From Hippopus hippopus (taxonomy: Eukaryota; Mollusca; Bivalvia; Cardiida; Cardiidae): a stretch of 64,000 nt of DNA. Every line of letters begins with the position of its first letter. The stretch's first letter is position 1. The stretch lies in NCBI GenBank assembly GCA_946811185.2, contig OX328103.1, forward strand, positions 31,986,266 through 32,050,265, read 5' to 3'. The notes beneath the pieces are model-generated. The model had not been told where the DNA came from. It did no database searches and saw nothing but the letters and a program-made list of their open reading frames with translations. Shown one piece after another: positions 22,004 to 34,186 of this stretch. The translations under genes were made by a program, and so were the position numbers.

Positions 22004-23341
22004 ACACCTCTGATAGTTTCTGAGTTATGCACCAGGCAAGAAAGTGGGATGGAAGGACAGATAGGCCTACTGATGGATGGAAGAATGGACGGACGGCTAC
22101 TATTACCATATCCCCCGCCGCCTTTTCGGCGGGGGATAATAAATCGTACTTCAATGTTAAAAACTTAAAGGTTGAGAAAGGAACTAAATTTCTTCCAATG
22201 ACATGAAGTCCGGTAACAAAAAATAACAATATTACGTGTTGCATTTTATATAAAGGTCTCCATTTTGAAACAAGTGTATTTGGGAGTGGTCTGTTTTCAG
22301 CCTGCCCGATATAATTGAAAAAGCCTGTACTGTCTAAAAAATATTTTATTTTCAGACTAACTTCACTTATAACATTTGTCAGCCACCTGAAAGGCAAGGC
22401 GAATACTCTATTCGTATGAATTTAATTCAGGAATTATTTTTTTTTTTTTTGAAACTTTGTCAAAAGTTCTGGTAGAAACAGATCTATGCGTTAACAAAAC
22501 GTTAGTAAATGCGAAATTTATGGAATCATGGTTCTAATTCTTTGTTTGATATTTTGTATTTAACGATATTCAATGTTTTCTTCATCAAACACTATTATCT
22601 GAGTAAGTGAAATCGATTCACATTTCACTGAATCTCAAACCGGGGAACGGGGGGAATCATTTTATGGTCTAAGGGAGAAAACTCGTATATACCTTTAAAC
22701 AACTTCTTTGACAGTGACTTCCCTTGTTCCACTCTCACATATTCCTCCTTGTCTGTACATACACATTGATTTGTTTTGTTTTCAACGCCATTTCAACATT
22801 TTTTCAGTTGTATTGTGGTTGCCAGTGCACCTATCCATGCTTTCCTGGAGATTCTTTAACCAGTTGCACAATTTCTTCCCAAGCCACTGCTTTCCCACAT
22901 AGTCATTGTCAAAACTGATCAGCCAAGGGAGAGAAATGAATCCAGTTGCAATGACTATCAACAATCCCATGAAAGAATTTGGCAGAGCTTGGGAATTAAA
23001 ATATCCCAGAGAACAGGGTCTGAATGTAATATAAGTGGTACTATTAACTAATGATGTTGACTGTTATCACTGAGAAAAACTAATATATCCTGAATTATGG
23101 ATACAAAAGTCAATAGGGGTTAGAGAAATATATCAAGTCACCCATTATATACAGAAGAGCTCTGAATGCTATTTTCTACAGAAAATAATGAAAAAATATG
23201 TACATGTGTACTGTTGCCTCACATGGTTTTCACATGTGATTAAAGTTTGTCACAATAGTTATTGTGTGTCATTAGATTATGAAAAAGGTCTTGATTTGCT
23301 TGCCCCTTGCCCCTTTTTTTGCATGGAAATCTTATTACTCG

Positions 23342-23555
23342 GCCTTTTTCCAAACTACCCTGTTTTAACGACTACAGAAAAAGACTTGAAAATGTTGAGG
23401 GTAAAGGAGAAAAGGCCTGTAACCAGCATTTTCTCCTTTTTCCTCAATGTTTTTTACCATTCCAGAAACAGAAATCATCTTGTGATCTACAATTAATTTG
23501 TTGCCTGCAATAATTGCTTTCACTGTGGTCACATCTATTTTGTATGGTAAATAAC
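23342..23555 (+). repeat. HP1 degenerate copy, unit 2b
   Basis: Paralogue of 7650-7863. Confidence 0.65.
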
Positions 23556-23792
23556 AAACCATTACAGAAATGGTACAACCTACTGGTAAAGGATTGCCAT
23601 CATATCAAAGGGGCAGTTGCAGGAGAGGGAGGATTTGTCCATTGATTTACACCTTTACGTTACTAGCTGATTACAACACATTGTCCAAGCTTCCAAAACA
23701 TTACCTAGAAATTGTTTCATCAGAATCAAATGGTGTCACTCACACCATGAAAAATTGCCAAGGTTTTTTTTTCTTTTGGTGCTTATATAGAT

Positions 23793-24019
23793 TTAACCCT
23801 TTACCAAACAATCCCGAGTTTTCACGACCCTGAGAAAGAAGCCTTCTGAAAACATTGTGGGAAAAGAAGAAAATGCTGGTAACCAGCATTTTCTCCTTTT
23901 CCCACTGTTTTCTACCCTTCCCGAAACAAATTTCAATTTTTGAGTCACATTAATTTTGTCGTCTCCAAGTCCTTCCAATTTGGACTAGTCTAAAATCATG
24001 TTGTTTGGTATAGAGTTAA
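23793..24019 (+). mobile_element. HP1 insertion at site 1, unit 2b
   Basis: TTAA at 23793-23796 and 24016-24019. The right flank ACAAAAGATAAGC matches the unit 1 empty site exactly. Confidence 0.92.
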
Positions 24020-24201
24020 ACAAAAGATAAGCTGTCAATAAAAAGATAGTTGATGAAAAAAGGTCAAGATATGTAGGCAGTCTTGAGCAAAAGCACAATC
24101 TTGGGTAACATTCCCTGGTTATTCCTGTATCCTCCAAATCTAGTCAAATCAAGAAGATAAGTCATGATTCTTGAAGGTCGAACATTTTTTATGAAGTGTG
24201 T

Positions 24202-24430
24202 TTAACCCTTTACCAAACAATCCGGGGTTTTCACGACTCTGAGGATGAAGCCTTCTGAAAACATTGTGGGAAAAGAAGAAAATGCTGGTAACCAGCACTT
24301 TCTCCTTTTCTCACAATGTTTTCTACCCTTCCCGAAACAAATTTCAGTTTTTGAGTGACATTAATTTTGTTGTCTGCAAATGCTTCCAATTTGGACTAGT
24401 CTAAAATCATGTCGTTTGGTAAAGAGTTAA
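24202..24430 (+). mobile_element. HP1 insertion at site 2, unit 2b
   Basis: 229 bp with both TTAA copies intact. Paralogue of 20136. Confidence 0.92.
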
Positions 24431-24598
24431 ATGACAAAAATGGGGCTGTTCTTGCTATGTGAAATACACAAAGTAGCTGGGAAAAAGGTCTGTCATACAG
24501 ACTAACATACCGGTAATGATAATAAGAGCCATGTTGACATGGCCATCCCCCGCCAAGTGCTTGCTCAATAGAAGATGTGTGTCTACTTGTAGGTTGAG

Positions 24599-24827
24599 TT
24601 AACTCATTTCCAAACGACAAAATTTTAGGTTTGTCCAAATCGAAAGCATTTGCAGACGAAAAATTAAAAGTCACTGAAAATTTGAAACTTGTTTTGTGAA
24701 GGGTAGAAAACATTGTGGGAAAAGGAGAAAATGCTGGTTACCAGCATTTTCTCCTTTTCCCACAATGTTTTCTAAAGGCTTCTTTCTCAGGGTCATCAAA
24801 AGTAGGGATTGTGTGGTAATAGGTTAA
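24599..24827 (-). mobile_element. HP1 insertion at site 3, unit 2b, perfect hairpin
   Basis: Both TTAA copies intact. Hairpin 24705-24773: two perfectly complementary 34-nt arms separated by one T. Confidence 0.93.
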
Positions 24828-25528
24828 AGGCTAAACCAGCTAGATTTAAGAATTATTTTCTGGCAATGCTAAATACAAAGTACAATAAAGAACTTCAACA
24901 AGGTACACTTTTCTTGTATAGCTGTCAAGTGCAAACACATATGAAGTCAGACAGGAAAAAAAATGCTGAAAAACAACAAAAAGCAATAAATAAAAAAATA
25001 TGGAAGGTAGAGTTATCATTCTTGTGTACTGCCCTCCTCCTCAGAGACAACTATCCAGCTGTGAAGTTAATACAACTCGAGTTATGCTCCAAAAAAAACC
25101 TTGAGACTCAAAAATTAACAAAGGGACATAACTCCAAAATCATGGCACTGCACTTCTCCTAAATGAAATATGCCTTCTGAAATCTTACATTGATACCTTT
25201 TCAAATTTTTGAGTTCTGCTCTGGACAAAATTTAAGTATAAAAAATAACAATGGGCAATAACTCCTGAATCATGGCAGTGAAAGTCATGGTTCTTGTACA
25301 CTGCAGCTCTCCTCAATGTCCTCTATCAACCTGTGAAATATCACGTTTATATCTCATGCAGTTTTCAATCCATACTCTGGGCAAAGTTTAAGTAAGAAAA
25401 GAAAACTATGCAACCAATAGTTATGGCTATAATGCACTGCATTTCTCCTCAATGAGATGTCTGCACCTATGAGGTATCATGTTTACACCTCTAATATTTT
25501 TCGAGTTATGCTCTGGACAAAATTTAAG

Positions 25529-25564
25529 CAGGGATCGTATATACACACGTATATAAGATCCCTG
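25529..25564. mobile_element. 36-bp palindromic insertion, unit 2b
   Basis: Same insert and flanking ATTTAAG copies as 21462-21497. Confidence 0.7.
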
Positions 25565-25848
25565 ATTTAAGTAAGAAAAATTTTCAAAGGGAAATAAGTC
25601 CTAAAGTATGAGGCTGAAAGTAATGGTTCTTGTGTACTGCACTTCTCCTTGAGATCTATCCACCTGTGAAGTATCATGTTTATGCCTCTAATAATTTTTG
25701 AGTTACGGTCCGGACAAACTTTTAATATGAAAATTAACAAAGGGCAATAACTCCTAAATTATGCAATCAAGAATTATGGTTGTTGTGCACTGCACTTCTC
25801 CTTGATGAGATCTATCCACCTGTAAAGTATCATGTTTACACCTCTAAT

Positions 25849-26070
25849 GCCGAGCCCCAGTAGCTCTGTCGGTAGGGTGCAGGACTTGAGAACAGGGGGT
25901 TGTGGGTTTGATTCCTAGCTCAGCCAATTTCTTTCCTAGGATTGATGATAGTCACTGCGACAGGATCCATTCCTCTCCCACCACTGACCATCGTTTCGAT
26001 GATGGCCGCTGCGATAAAACAAAATGATGTTGAAAACAACGTTAAATACCATACAATCAATCAATCAATC
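25849..26070 (+). mobile_element. tRNA-derived SINE, unit 2b
   Basis: Paralogue of 21782-22003 (offset +4067). Confidence 0.9.
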
Positions 26071-27800
26071 ACACCTCTGATAGTTTCTGAGTTATGCACC
26101 AGGCAAGAAAGTGGGATGGAAGGACAGATAGGCCTACTGATGGATGGAAGAATGGACGGACGGCTACTATTACCATATCCCCCGCCGCCTTTTCGGCGGG
26201 GGATAATAAATCGTACTTCAATGTTAAAAACTTAAAGGTTGAGAAAGGAACTAAATTTCTTCCAATGACATGAAGTCCGGTAACAAAAAATAACAATATT
26301 ACGTGTTGCATTTTATATAAAGGTCTCCATTTTGAAACAAGTGTATTTGGGAGTGGTCTGTTTTCAGCCTGCCCGATATAATTGAAAAAGCCTGTACTGT
26401 CTAAAAAATATTTTATTTTCAGACTAACTTCACTTATAACATTTGTCAGCCACCTGAAAGGCAAGGCGAATACTCTATTCGTATGAATTTAATTCAGGAA
26501 TTATTTTTTTTTTTTTTGAAACTTTGTCAAAAGTTCTGGTAGAAACAGATCTATGCGTTAACAAAACGTTAGTAAATGCGAAATTTATGGAATCATGGTT
26601 CTAATTCTTTGTTTGATATTTTGTATTTAATGATATTCAATGTTTTCTTCATCAAACACTATTATCTGAGTAAGTGAAATCGATTCACATTTCACTGAAT
26701 CTCAAACCGGGGAACGGGGGGAATCATTTTATGGTCTAAGGGAGAAAACTCGTATATACCTTTAAACAACTTCTTTGACAGTGGCTTCCCTTGTTCCACT
26801 CTCACATATTCCTCCTTGTCTGTACAAGCGTACACGGAAACTCGCTGTTAAAAGACTTGACAAAGGGAAAAACCGTCAATCCATGAGAATCTATTATTCT
26901 TGTATGTCTTTCATTTTAAAAGCTGTTACATTAATTTTCATTTGCCATTACTGAGTGACAATCGTTACGAGAACGAAAACTCGAGTCGAGGTAAATTATG
27001 TCTGCTTTTTAAATGTAGGTTAAATCAGTAGTAATTAAATTGATCTGTTATATACATTAATTTACGAAAGTTTTCATAACCAAATTCAAATTCATCTCAT
27101 GTACAAAGCTTTACACTGATAGCCAAACCGTTACTTTCCACATTGTATTTTGGCGGTTAACTAATTGTTGTGTTTACAAATATGATGAAATACAAGGGAG
27201 ACTACCGACCGAATACAAAATGTCGTTTATATCTTTAACGGTTCATTCGCTCGCCTAATGTCATGATAGCTTCAAAACGGTAAATATCTATTGTCCATTA
27301 ATGGAAATACAGTAGAGTCGTATCAGCTCGACGAAAAATCGATTTTATATCGACCTTCCTAACAAGCTCTACAGGTGTGACAGATTCCTATTCGTTTTTG
27401 GTTTTATGCGGTCCACAACTTTAAGGGATGCAACTCTGGTAAAATAAAAATACATTAAGTTTGTACGAGTTTTCTCCCTTTGACCATTAGACCTGTGCCT
27501 GAAATTCTGTTCCGAGTCGAAAAGGCCAGCAAATTTAAAAACGTAAAAGAATTAGGAAAAGGACAATCAAATCTCTTCATATATAGATAAAGGATGACTG
27601 GACATGTTTTATTAAAAAAAAAAAAAATCACCATTTCCTCCTTAGATTCTCTAACTTTAGTGGCAATTCAGGTAACAAATTTGTATAGATCTAAATAGAA
27701 ATGTATCTTTCGTGGAAAAAAAAAAAGTCTAAGTTTTTTAAACAAATAGACCATCCCTTTTCTAATATTTTCATGTAGTAACCCCTCAATTTATGCTGCT

Positions 27801-28003
27801 TAACCTTTTTCCTACACAATCATAAATTTAAACAACGTTACAGCAAAAGGCTTACGAAAACATTGCGTAAAATGAATTATCAGCAATTTCTATATTTCCC
27901 AGGATGTTTTCTACCATTCCAAATGCAAGTTTCGTATCTCTGTTGGCATCTAATTTGTCAATTGCAAACGTTTTCAACTTGGATAAATATAAAATGTGAC
28001 CGT
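27801..28003 (+). repeat. HP1 degenerate copy, unit 2
   Basis: Paralogue of 11389-11590. Confidence 0.6.
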
Positions 28004-28667
28004 ATTTTACAAAGATATTTAAATAGTCGTCTGCAACCTGTTTTCAGGTCCATGGTAGGTAATCAGTTTTTTACTATTCTCAACTCGGGAAATATTTCAA
28101 CAGTCAGGTATTCATTATGGTGATCTATTTATTGATTATACGTCAAAATCATAATGAAAATTTTGTATGAAAATTGCAAAAAATGTCGATCCGACTGACT
28201 AGAACAATTTCTGAGTCACATCAGGTGTGAAAATTATGTACGTGTGTTCCAAACGGTACACCGGTCCAAAATTGTGCTAAAATCAAAGCACCCACGTTTT
28301 GTGAAACTCTCAAAAAGGAAAGGCGTGAGATTTGTGTAATTAAATGCATCAGTTACAAGTAAATTAAAAAGTTCATTTGGTAAGTAATGATGATGTTAAA
28401 AAATAGCAAGAAGTTATAGATCCAGCCTTAATCTCAACAAGTTGTGATAATTTTACGGGAATTCGACCCCAGTCTCTTTCGACCATTTAGCTTCGCCTAG
28501 AAAAAGAAAGTTAACGAATATGCAGTGTTCTGTCAAGTGGGAGACCCTGAGACATTTTCTCCATGAATTAGAAAGTTGTTCCACAAAAATGTAAACAGAT
28601 GAGGCTTTTTCTCCTAAGTTGAGTTCAGCAGAACCTCGGTGCATCATTCTGTCTCAATAACTTTAAA

Positions 28668-28795
28668 GGAGTGTCTAGGGGTACGGATCCGTACCTCTAG
28701 CCTCGGAGGCTAGAGGTACGGATCCGTATCCCTAGCCTGTGAGGCTAGGGGTATGGATCCGTATCTCTAACATTTCCAATTAAGCCAGGCTAGAG
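28668..28795 (+). repeat. BAM35 palindrome module, unit 2
   Basis: Here the first two TACGGATCCGTA units and the CTAGCCTC spacer form one long palindrome (about 28680-28730): CCTCTAGCCTC pairs with GAGGCTAGAGG and extends into both BamHI-type cores. Unit 1 is less symmetric at the same place. Confidence 0.85.
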
Positions 28796-29934
28796 ATACA
28801 CTTATTACAAGGTTTGATGGGAAGTTGTTATTGCACAGAAATTAGCCCTGCCATGTATTCACCACCTAAAGCAAATACAAATTCTGATATGGGACATGGC
28901 CAATTTAAGTTACTCCATTAACATATGACTCAAGCTGTGTTAAATAGGGGTTTAATGCCTCGCTGTAATGCATTGTAATAAAATACTTATGCAGGCATCA
29001 TACACCTGTTTTAACACCCTAATACCTGGATTTGGTTTGTTTCTCGATTTGAACAGTAGCTCCGATCGATAACTAGAAAGACCGGAAAACACCAAATGAC
29101 TGGAAAACGTCGGATAACACCAGAGAAATAGCAAAATACATACTGAATGGGGGGGGGGATCGAAAGGGTAGGACTGTATGTTAACTCAGGGATTATATAT
29201 AGGGCCTACACATTTATACGATCCCTGGTTAACTGGGGGTATTGGTGAAGGAAGTTGTCAACCTATACTCGCCGAAAACCTTTTTAATTCACTGAAAAAC
29301 ACCATTAATGCTACCTCATTCTTTTTCAATCTTATCGTGGAAAGCCACCGCTTATCACAAAAAATGCACGGGGAAAAAAACATAGCAAATGGTTGGAAAC
29401 TTGGAGTGGTGTTGTTTGGTGATCATGATAGGGATATGGGGTTAGGATGTTACCCTTTACTCGCCTAAACCACCTAAATATGCCAGAATTCACCATTGAT
29501 GATCCCTCATCTGCTGCACGTGGGAACAATTTTAGACGCCAGAAAACACCATGCGTTGATGATACATCTACTTCTAGTGATCATGTCTACGAAAAACACC
29601 TGAATACAGAATCGTCAGCCACAAACAGCGTAAATTGTGGGTGGAGATATAGTACTGATATTTCAAATACCGTATTACCTAAACTTGTCACACTGAACTG
29701 CTGAAAGACAATGAAGTGTGTCGGAAAAGACTGGAAAGGGCAAAGTGTGGTAAATTGATTTGGGTTTAAGCATAGTCCCCCCCCCCAACCAATATAGTGT
29801 CAAATGCTTGTCATACAATTTTGGGTGTTTTTTGGCGGGCTGTCATAAGGTGTTTTTCAGTCTTTCTAGTGACCCGATCTGATTTTGTTTTTGTGATTGT
29901 TTCTCCGCTGAAGAGACCTAAAAGGTAGAATCCA

Positions 29935-30095
29935 GAAAACATTGTGAGAAAAGGAGAAAATCTATATCTTTTCCCACAGCATTTTCAACCCCGTCACAGA
30001 CAAATGATATAATATGAGCAAAATTTAGTTGGCTGTCTGCAAATGGTTTCAGTGCAGATGAGTCTAAAACTTTGTAGTTTGGTAATAAATAAAGG
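29935..30095 (+). repeat. HP1 right part at the second junction
   Basis: Same truncated HP1 as at 13528. Confidence 0.75.
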
Positions 30096-30157
30096 GATCT
30101 TTACCAAGCAAAGAAATACAAAGAACTATACATGTACCTATATGCTCACCCATATTT

Positions 30158-30372
30158 GACCCTTTACCGAACATCAAATTTTAGACTAATCAAATTTAAA
30201 AATATTTGCAGAAGACAGATCAAATGTGATTCGAGTGACAAGATTTGTCTTTGAAAAGTAGAAAACATTTTGGGAACAGGAGAAAATGCTGGTTACCAGC
30301 ATTTTCTCCATTTCCCAAAATGTTTTCTAAAGCCTTGTCCATTAGGTCTTAAAATTTGGGATGGTATGGTGC
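30158..30372 (-). repeat. HP1 copy (reverse), unit 3
   Basis: Paralogue of 2631 and 13751, hairpin with ATTTTGGG / CCCAAAAT. Confidence 0.7.
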
Positions 30373-30939
30373 AGGTTTAAATCAATCAATTACATCACAA
30401 AGATTTTTTTTTTTTTTTTTCATCCTTGCAGGAGCGAGGTTGTGAAAACACTATAGGAAAAGGACTTTGTTACTTGTTATTGCCTTTTTTGCCTTGAATA
30501 CTCATACAAGTTAGACCAGCTTTTTCATTTTTTTCTAATGATTTTCCTATTAAATATACTGCAATGTAGTCTTTGATTGATCTGAAAAGTACTTGTACAA
30601 TATTGACTTTATTTGATGAAATACGAAGATCAAACTTGAATAAGAATTTAAATTTTGACATGAAAGAGCTGCCTCTTGAAATATGATCCTTATAATCATT
30701 GAGCTTCTCTGCATGTAATATTTTCTGCACCTATCTCCAGTTTTCCATACTGATATTCATACCTCTGGAATGTTTTCAAGGGTATGCTTGGATCCACCTA
30801 TCTGTCTGCTCATCCACGTGTCACCTGGGTCACAAACTTCACCCACAGTTTTGATGTCATTCCATTGAAGCTTTGCACAATTATAAACAACAAACTGAAG
30901 ATGTACAGAATAAAATATTCAGATGCTCACCCGTAACCT

Positions 30940-31160
30940 TTTATAAAACAGTCTGAGTTTAAATGATCTGGAGGCTGAAGGCTTTTGAAACATTGTGAGA
31001 AAAGGAAACAGTGCTGGTAACTAGCATCTTCTCCTTTTCACATAATGTTTAATATCTTTTGAAAGACAAATCCCATCACCTGAAATAGAATTGATTTGTT
31101 GTCTTTAAAATTCTCTTGATTTGGACAAGCCAAGAATTTTGCTGTTTGGTAAATAGTTAA
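30940..31160 (+). mobile_element. HP1 copy, uninterrupted, unit 3
   Basis: Paralogue of 14522-14749. Confidence 0.7.
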
Positions 31161-31789
31161 GCATTTCAGATTTCCCTCCCTGTGAACTTATATGTTCAGC
31201 ATAATACACATAACTTTGCTATTCTGTGCCACAAAGTCCTCCCTCAGGTTTTCTATCATCATACTGAAACTTTAAATTTCTATTTACCACAAACTATGGT
31301 AATGCAGAAAGCACTATTCAGATGTCTTGCTTTAAGAGTTGATAAATAATCTAAGACTTTGACATTGTTGCATTACACCATAGGTTTGACCATCTGTCTT
31401 CCTTGTCAAATGACATGGTTGGGGTATTAAATCATCTTTTTGACAATTCTAGGTTCATCCTTGCTTCTGTGTGAATACTAGTGTGCCTTTCAAAGACGCT
31501 TTTATGAGAAAAGAAACCATAGCCTTTCATATTTAGTGCTTTATTGAAGAGCAAGATGTGTTGTAAAATAAACCAATAATAAATCCAGTGTCTTTCTAAA
31601 AGAAAGACCATGTCTAGTCTTTCATGTGATTTGTTCTGGTTGAGTTTGGTTTATATGACAGCCTTGTCAAGGCACACCTTTACTGAAGTAAACCTGCATG
31701 ACTGATTGTTGTGTAAATAATCATTAGACATGTTATATAGAGATTTAAATACAAAACTGACACAGTGTGATATTACTATTGATAATTAG

Positions 31790-32012
31790 TTAACCCTTTA
31801 ACACACAATCCCAACTTTTAATGGGCCTAAGAAAGAGAGCTTTTGAAAACATTGTGGGAAAAGGAGAAAATGCTGGTAACCAGCATTTTCTCTTTCTCCC
31901 ACAGTGTTTTCTACCCGTTCTAAAACAAGCTTCAATTTTTGAGTCACTTTTGTCATCTGCAAATGCTTTGAATCTGGACTGGTCCCAAATTTTTTGTTTG
32001 GTAAAGAGATAA
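31790..32012 (+). mobile_element. HP1 copy, unit 3
   Basis: TTAA at 31790-31793. Paralogue of 15379. Confidence 0.75.
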
Positions 32013-32227
32013 CCCTCTAGATGACCAACTTTAGATTTGTGCAAATGGAAGTTATTTTGCAGAGTACAAAATATGTGATGCTGAAATTTTGGGAATCGTC
32101 TTTAATAAGATTTAAACATTGTGGGAAAAGGAGAATATTTATCAGCGTTTTCTCCTTTTCCCACAATGTTTTCAAAAGCTTTCTACCTCGGGATTGTTAA
32201 AACTCAGGATAGTTTGGTAAGGGGTAA
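32009..32227 (-). mobile_element. HP1 copy, GTGGG/CCCAC hairpin, unit 3
   Basis: Paralogue of 15598. Keeps the G/C stem pair that is A/T in unit 1. Confidence 0.8.
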
Positions 32228-32589
32228 AGTTGCATGCATGTTTTTGGGTGGTTTTTGGTTTCCATGATTACATTACCAGCTGCACACCACTTCTTATTTG
32301 TCTTGTAGCAGATGACTGTTGAAAACATAGCAGCAGAAGGCAACATTACTTATGAGCAATTTCATTTTTTGTGACATTGTTTTCACACATGTTCCTCATT
32401 TATGAAATCTGTATTAATGTTGATTGTCTTTGTTTTGCAAGGATGATATTTGTATATTTGTATTTCAAAATTGAATTTTTGCCTAATCGTGCAAATACGA
32501 TTTGTGACATTAAAAGTTTATTTTTATTACTTACCATAGATATGATTTTGTTTTTTCTGTAATTCCAACTTCTGTCATACCAAAACTAC

Positions 32590-32787
32590 TTAACTCTTTC
32601 AGTCCCAAGTATATACACTTGACCTTTTGACAGTTGAAAATACAGTCCACTGAAACTCAAATTTTATCTTGCCTAGACAAACAGCCAATATAGATCCAAG
32701 ATCAAACTGCATGTTCTGTACAGTATGATCATGATCTAGGACATCAGCAAAAGCATAAGTTTTCGCTTATGGTGCTTAAAGGGTTAA
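32590..32787 (+). mobile_element. HP3 MITE, unit 3
   Basis: TTAA-bounded paralogue of 5229-5426. Confidence 0.7.
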
Positions 32788-33258
32788 ATATGAGAATCTA
32801 GATGTTTAAACCTTAGGTTTTGCATGTCTTTCATAGTTTTTGCCAAGTTTTTTTATCAAGATCAGATCAAACTACAATTACTTGTAATAAGAAGCCTGAA
32901 TTCGAATCTAGACTGTTACCGAAAATTTTCTTCATGTATTGTACAACATGGTTGTCTCTTTACCAAACAAAAAAAATATTAGGTTTGTCCAAATTGGAAG
33001 CATTTCCTGACAAGAATTAAGAGGTAGCTCAATAGATCTGTATAAGGGGTAATTTTTGTGATGTAGAAATTATTTTTGCGATTTCGTGAATTTGAAAAAT
33101 TCGTAAACTTTTCTGTTAGCGTACTTTACCACAAGTATGCCAACAAATTACGAGTGTCTTGAATTTGCAAACATTGCTGTACACAAAGAGTCCATAATCA
33201 GTAATTCCCAAATTTTTCGACATGCATATATATAAACATATACAGTAGTTCCTGTCTA

Positions 33259-33569
33259 TAACTCTTTACCAAACAACAAGATTTTAGACTTTTCCATATT
33301 AAAAGCTTTTGAAGATGAGAATTTAAATTGTGGCTCAGATATATGTAATGACATTTGCCTTATAAGGGCAGCAAACATTGTAGCAAAAGGAGAAAATGCT
33401 GATTACCAGCATTTTGTTCTTTTCCAATAATGTTTTCAAAAGCCTGCCTCTTCAGGGCCACTAAAACTGGGAAAATGCTGGTAACTAGCATTTTCTCCTT
33501 TTCACACAATGTTTTCAAGTCTTTTTCTTTAGGGTCATTTAAACTCGGGATTGTGTAGTAAAGGGTTAA
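33259..33569 (-). mobile_element. HP1 copy with two cores, unit 3
   Basis: Paralogue of 5898. TTAA at 33566-33569 is shared with the next copy. Confidence 0.75.
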
Positions 33570-33785
33570 TTCTTTACCAAATGACCCTGTGTTTTATGAT
33601 ATTGACAGAAAATGCTAGTGAAAACATGAGGAATGGAGAAATGGTAATAATCAGCATTCTCTCCTTTTCCGAAAATACTGTCTACCCTAGCAAAGATAAA
33701 TCCCATTACTTGAAGAACGTTTTATTTTAAGCCTGCCAATGTTTTCAATATGGACAAGCCTAAAACTTTGTAATAAGTTATTTTC
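33566..33785 (+). repeat. HP1 degenerate copy, unit 3
   Basis: Paralogue of 6204. Confidence 0.6.
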
Positions 33786-33922
33786 AATTTCAGACGTATC
33801 CCACAAATGTCACTGTGACGGTCGATCTAAAATCAAGGTCATACTAGAGGTTTAGGAAAGTGACTGTTGTTCAATAATAAAAAGGGAGAAAAAGCCAAAC
33901 TAATATTTACTTGAACTATGAT

Positions 33923-34186
33923 TTGAATAATACTCTAGAAATGGGGGTTTAATGCATTTCCGTAATGTGGCATATCAAGCAAGTCAACACATTAATATGG
34001 ATCCATAAAATCCATTTTGTCTAACAACCAAATGAATCATGTGGTAGGATAGTCCTTGGATATGCAGAAAATTTAACAATAGGAAAAAGTTTCAACCAGT
34101 GTCAGTCTGTGTGAACTGTAAAGGTGGAGATGGGTCAATATTTTTTGCAGATGCATTAAACCTCCTTTTCACAGAGCAGGACTAAC
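33923..34186 (-). mobile_element. HP2 degenerate MITE, unit 3
   Basis: Paralogue of 6560 and 17510. Confidence 0.65.

Larger units (their letters stand above)
20930..22142 (+). repeat. ~150-bp monomer array, unit 2a
   Basis: Paralogue of 8626-9814, with the 36-bp palindrome insertion at 21462 and the SINE at 21782. The terminal GC hairpin is perfect here (CCCCCGCCG / CGGCGGGGG). Confidence 0.75.
18699..22759 (+). repeat. internal tandem duplication, copy 2a
   Basis: First of two head-to-tail copies of about 4.06 kb. The second starts at 22760, where CCTTGTCTGTACA is followed directly by TACACATTGATTTG. In unit 3 these two pieces lie about 4 kb apart. Confidence 0.9.
24999..26209 (+). repeat. 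~150-bp monomer array, unit 2b
   Basis: Paralogue of 20930-22142. Confidence 0.75.
22760..26826 (+). repeat. internal tandem duplication, copy 2b
   Basis: Second copy of the 4.06-kb block. By eye it is closer to unit 3 (offset about +12,351) than to copy 2a or unit 1. Confidence 0.9.
13528..29934 (+). repeat. tandem array unit 2 (16.4 kb)
   Basis: Second copy, enlarged by an internal 4.06-kb tandem duplication. The unit 1/unit 2 junction at 13527/13528 joins GGTAGAATCCA to GAAAACATTG (2408 in unit 1) with at most 1 bp of shared sequence. Left-hand parts align with unit 3 at an offset near +16,410. Confidence 0.9.

Noticed and set aside
22002..22397. 131-codon minus-strand frame repeated in 2a, 2b and unit 3
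   Set aside because: It runs through the GC hairpin tail of the monomer array and is absent in unit 1. Composition shows no coding signal.
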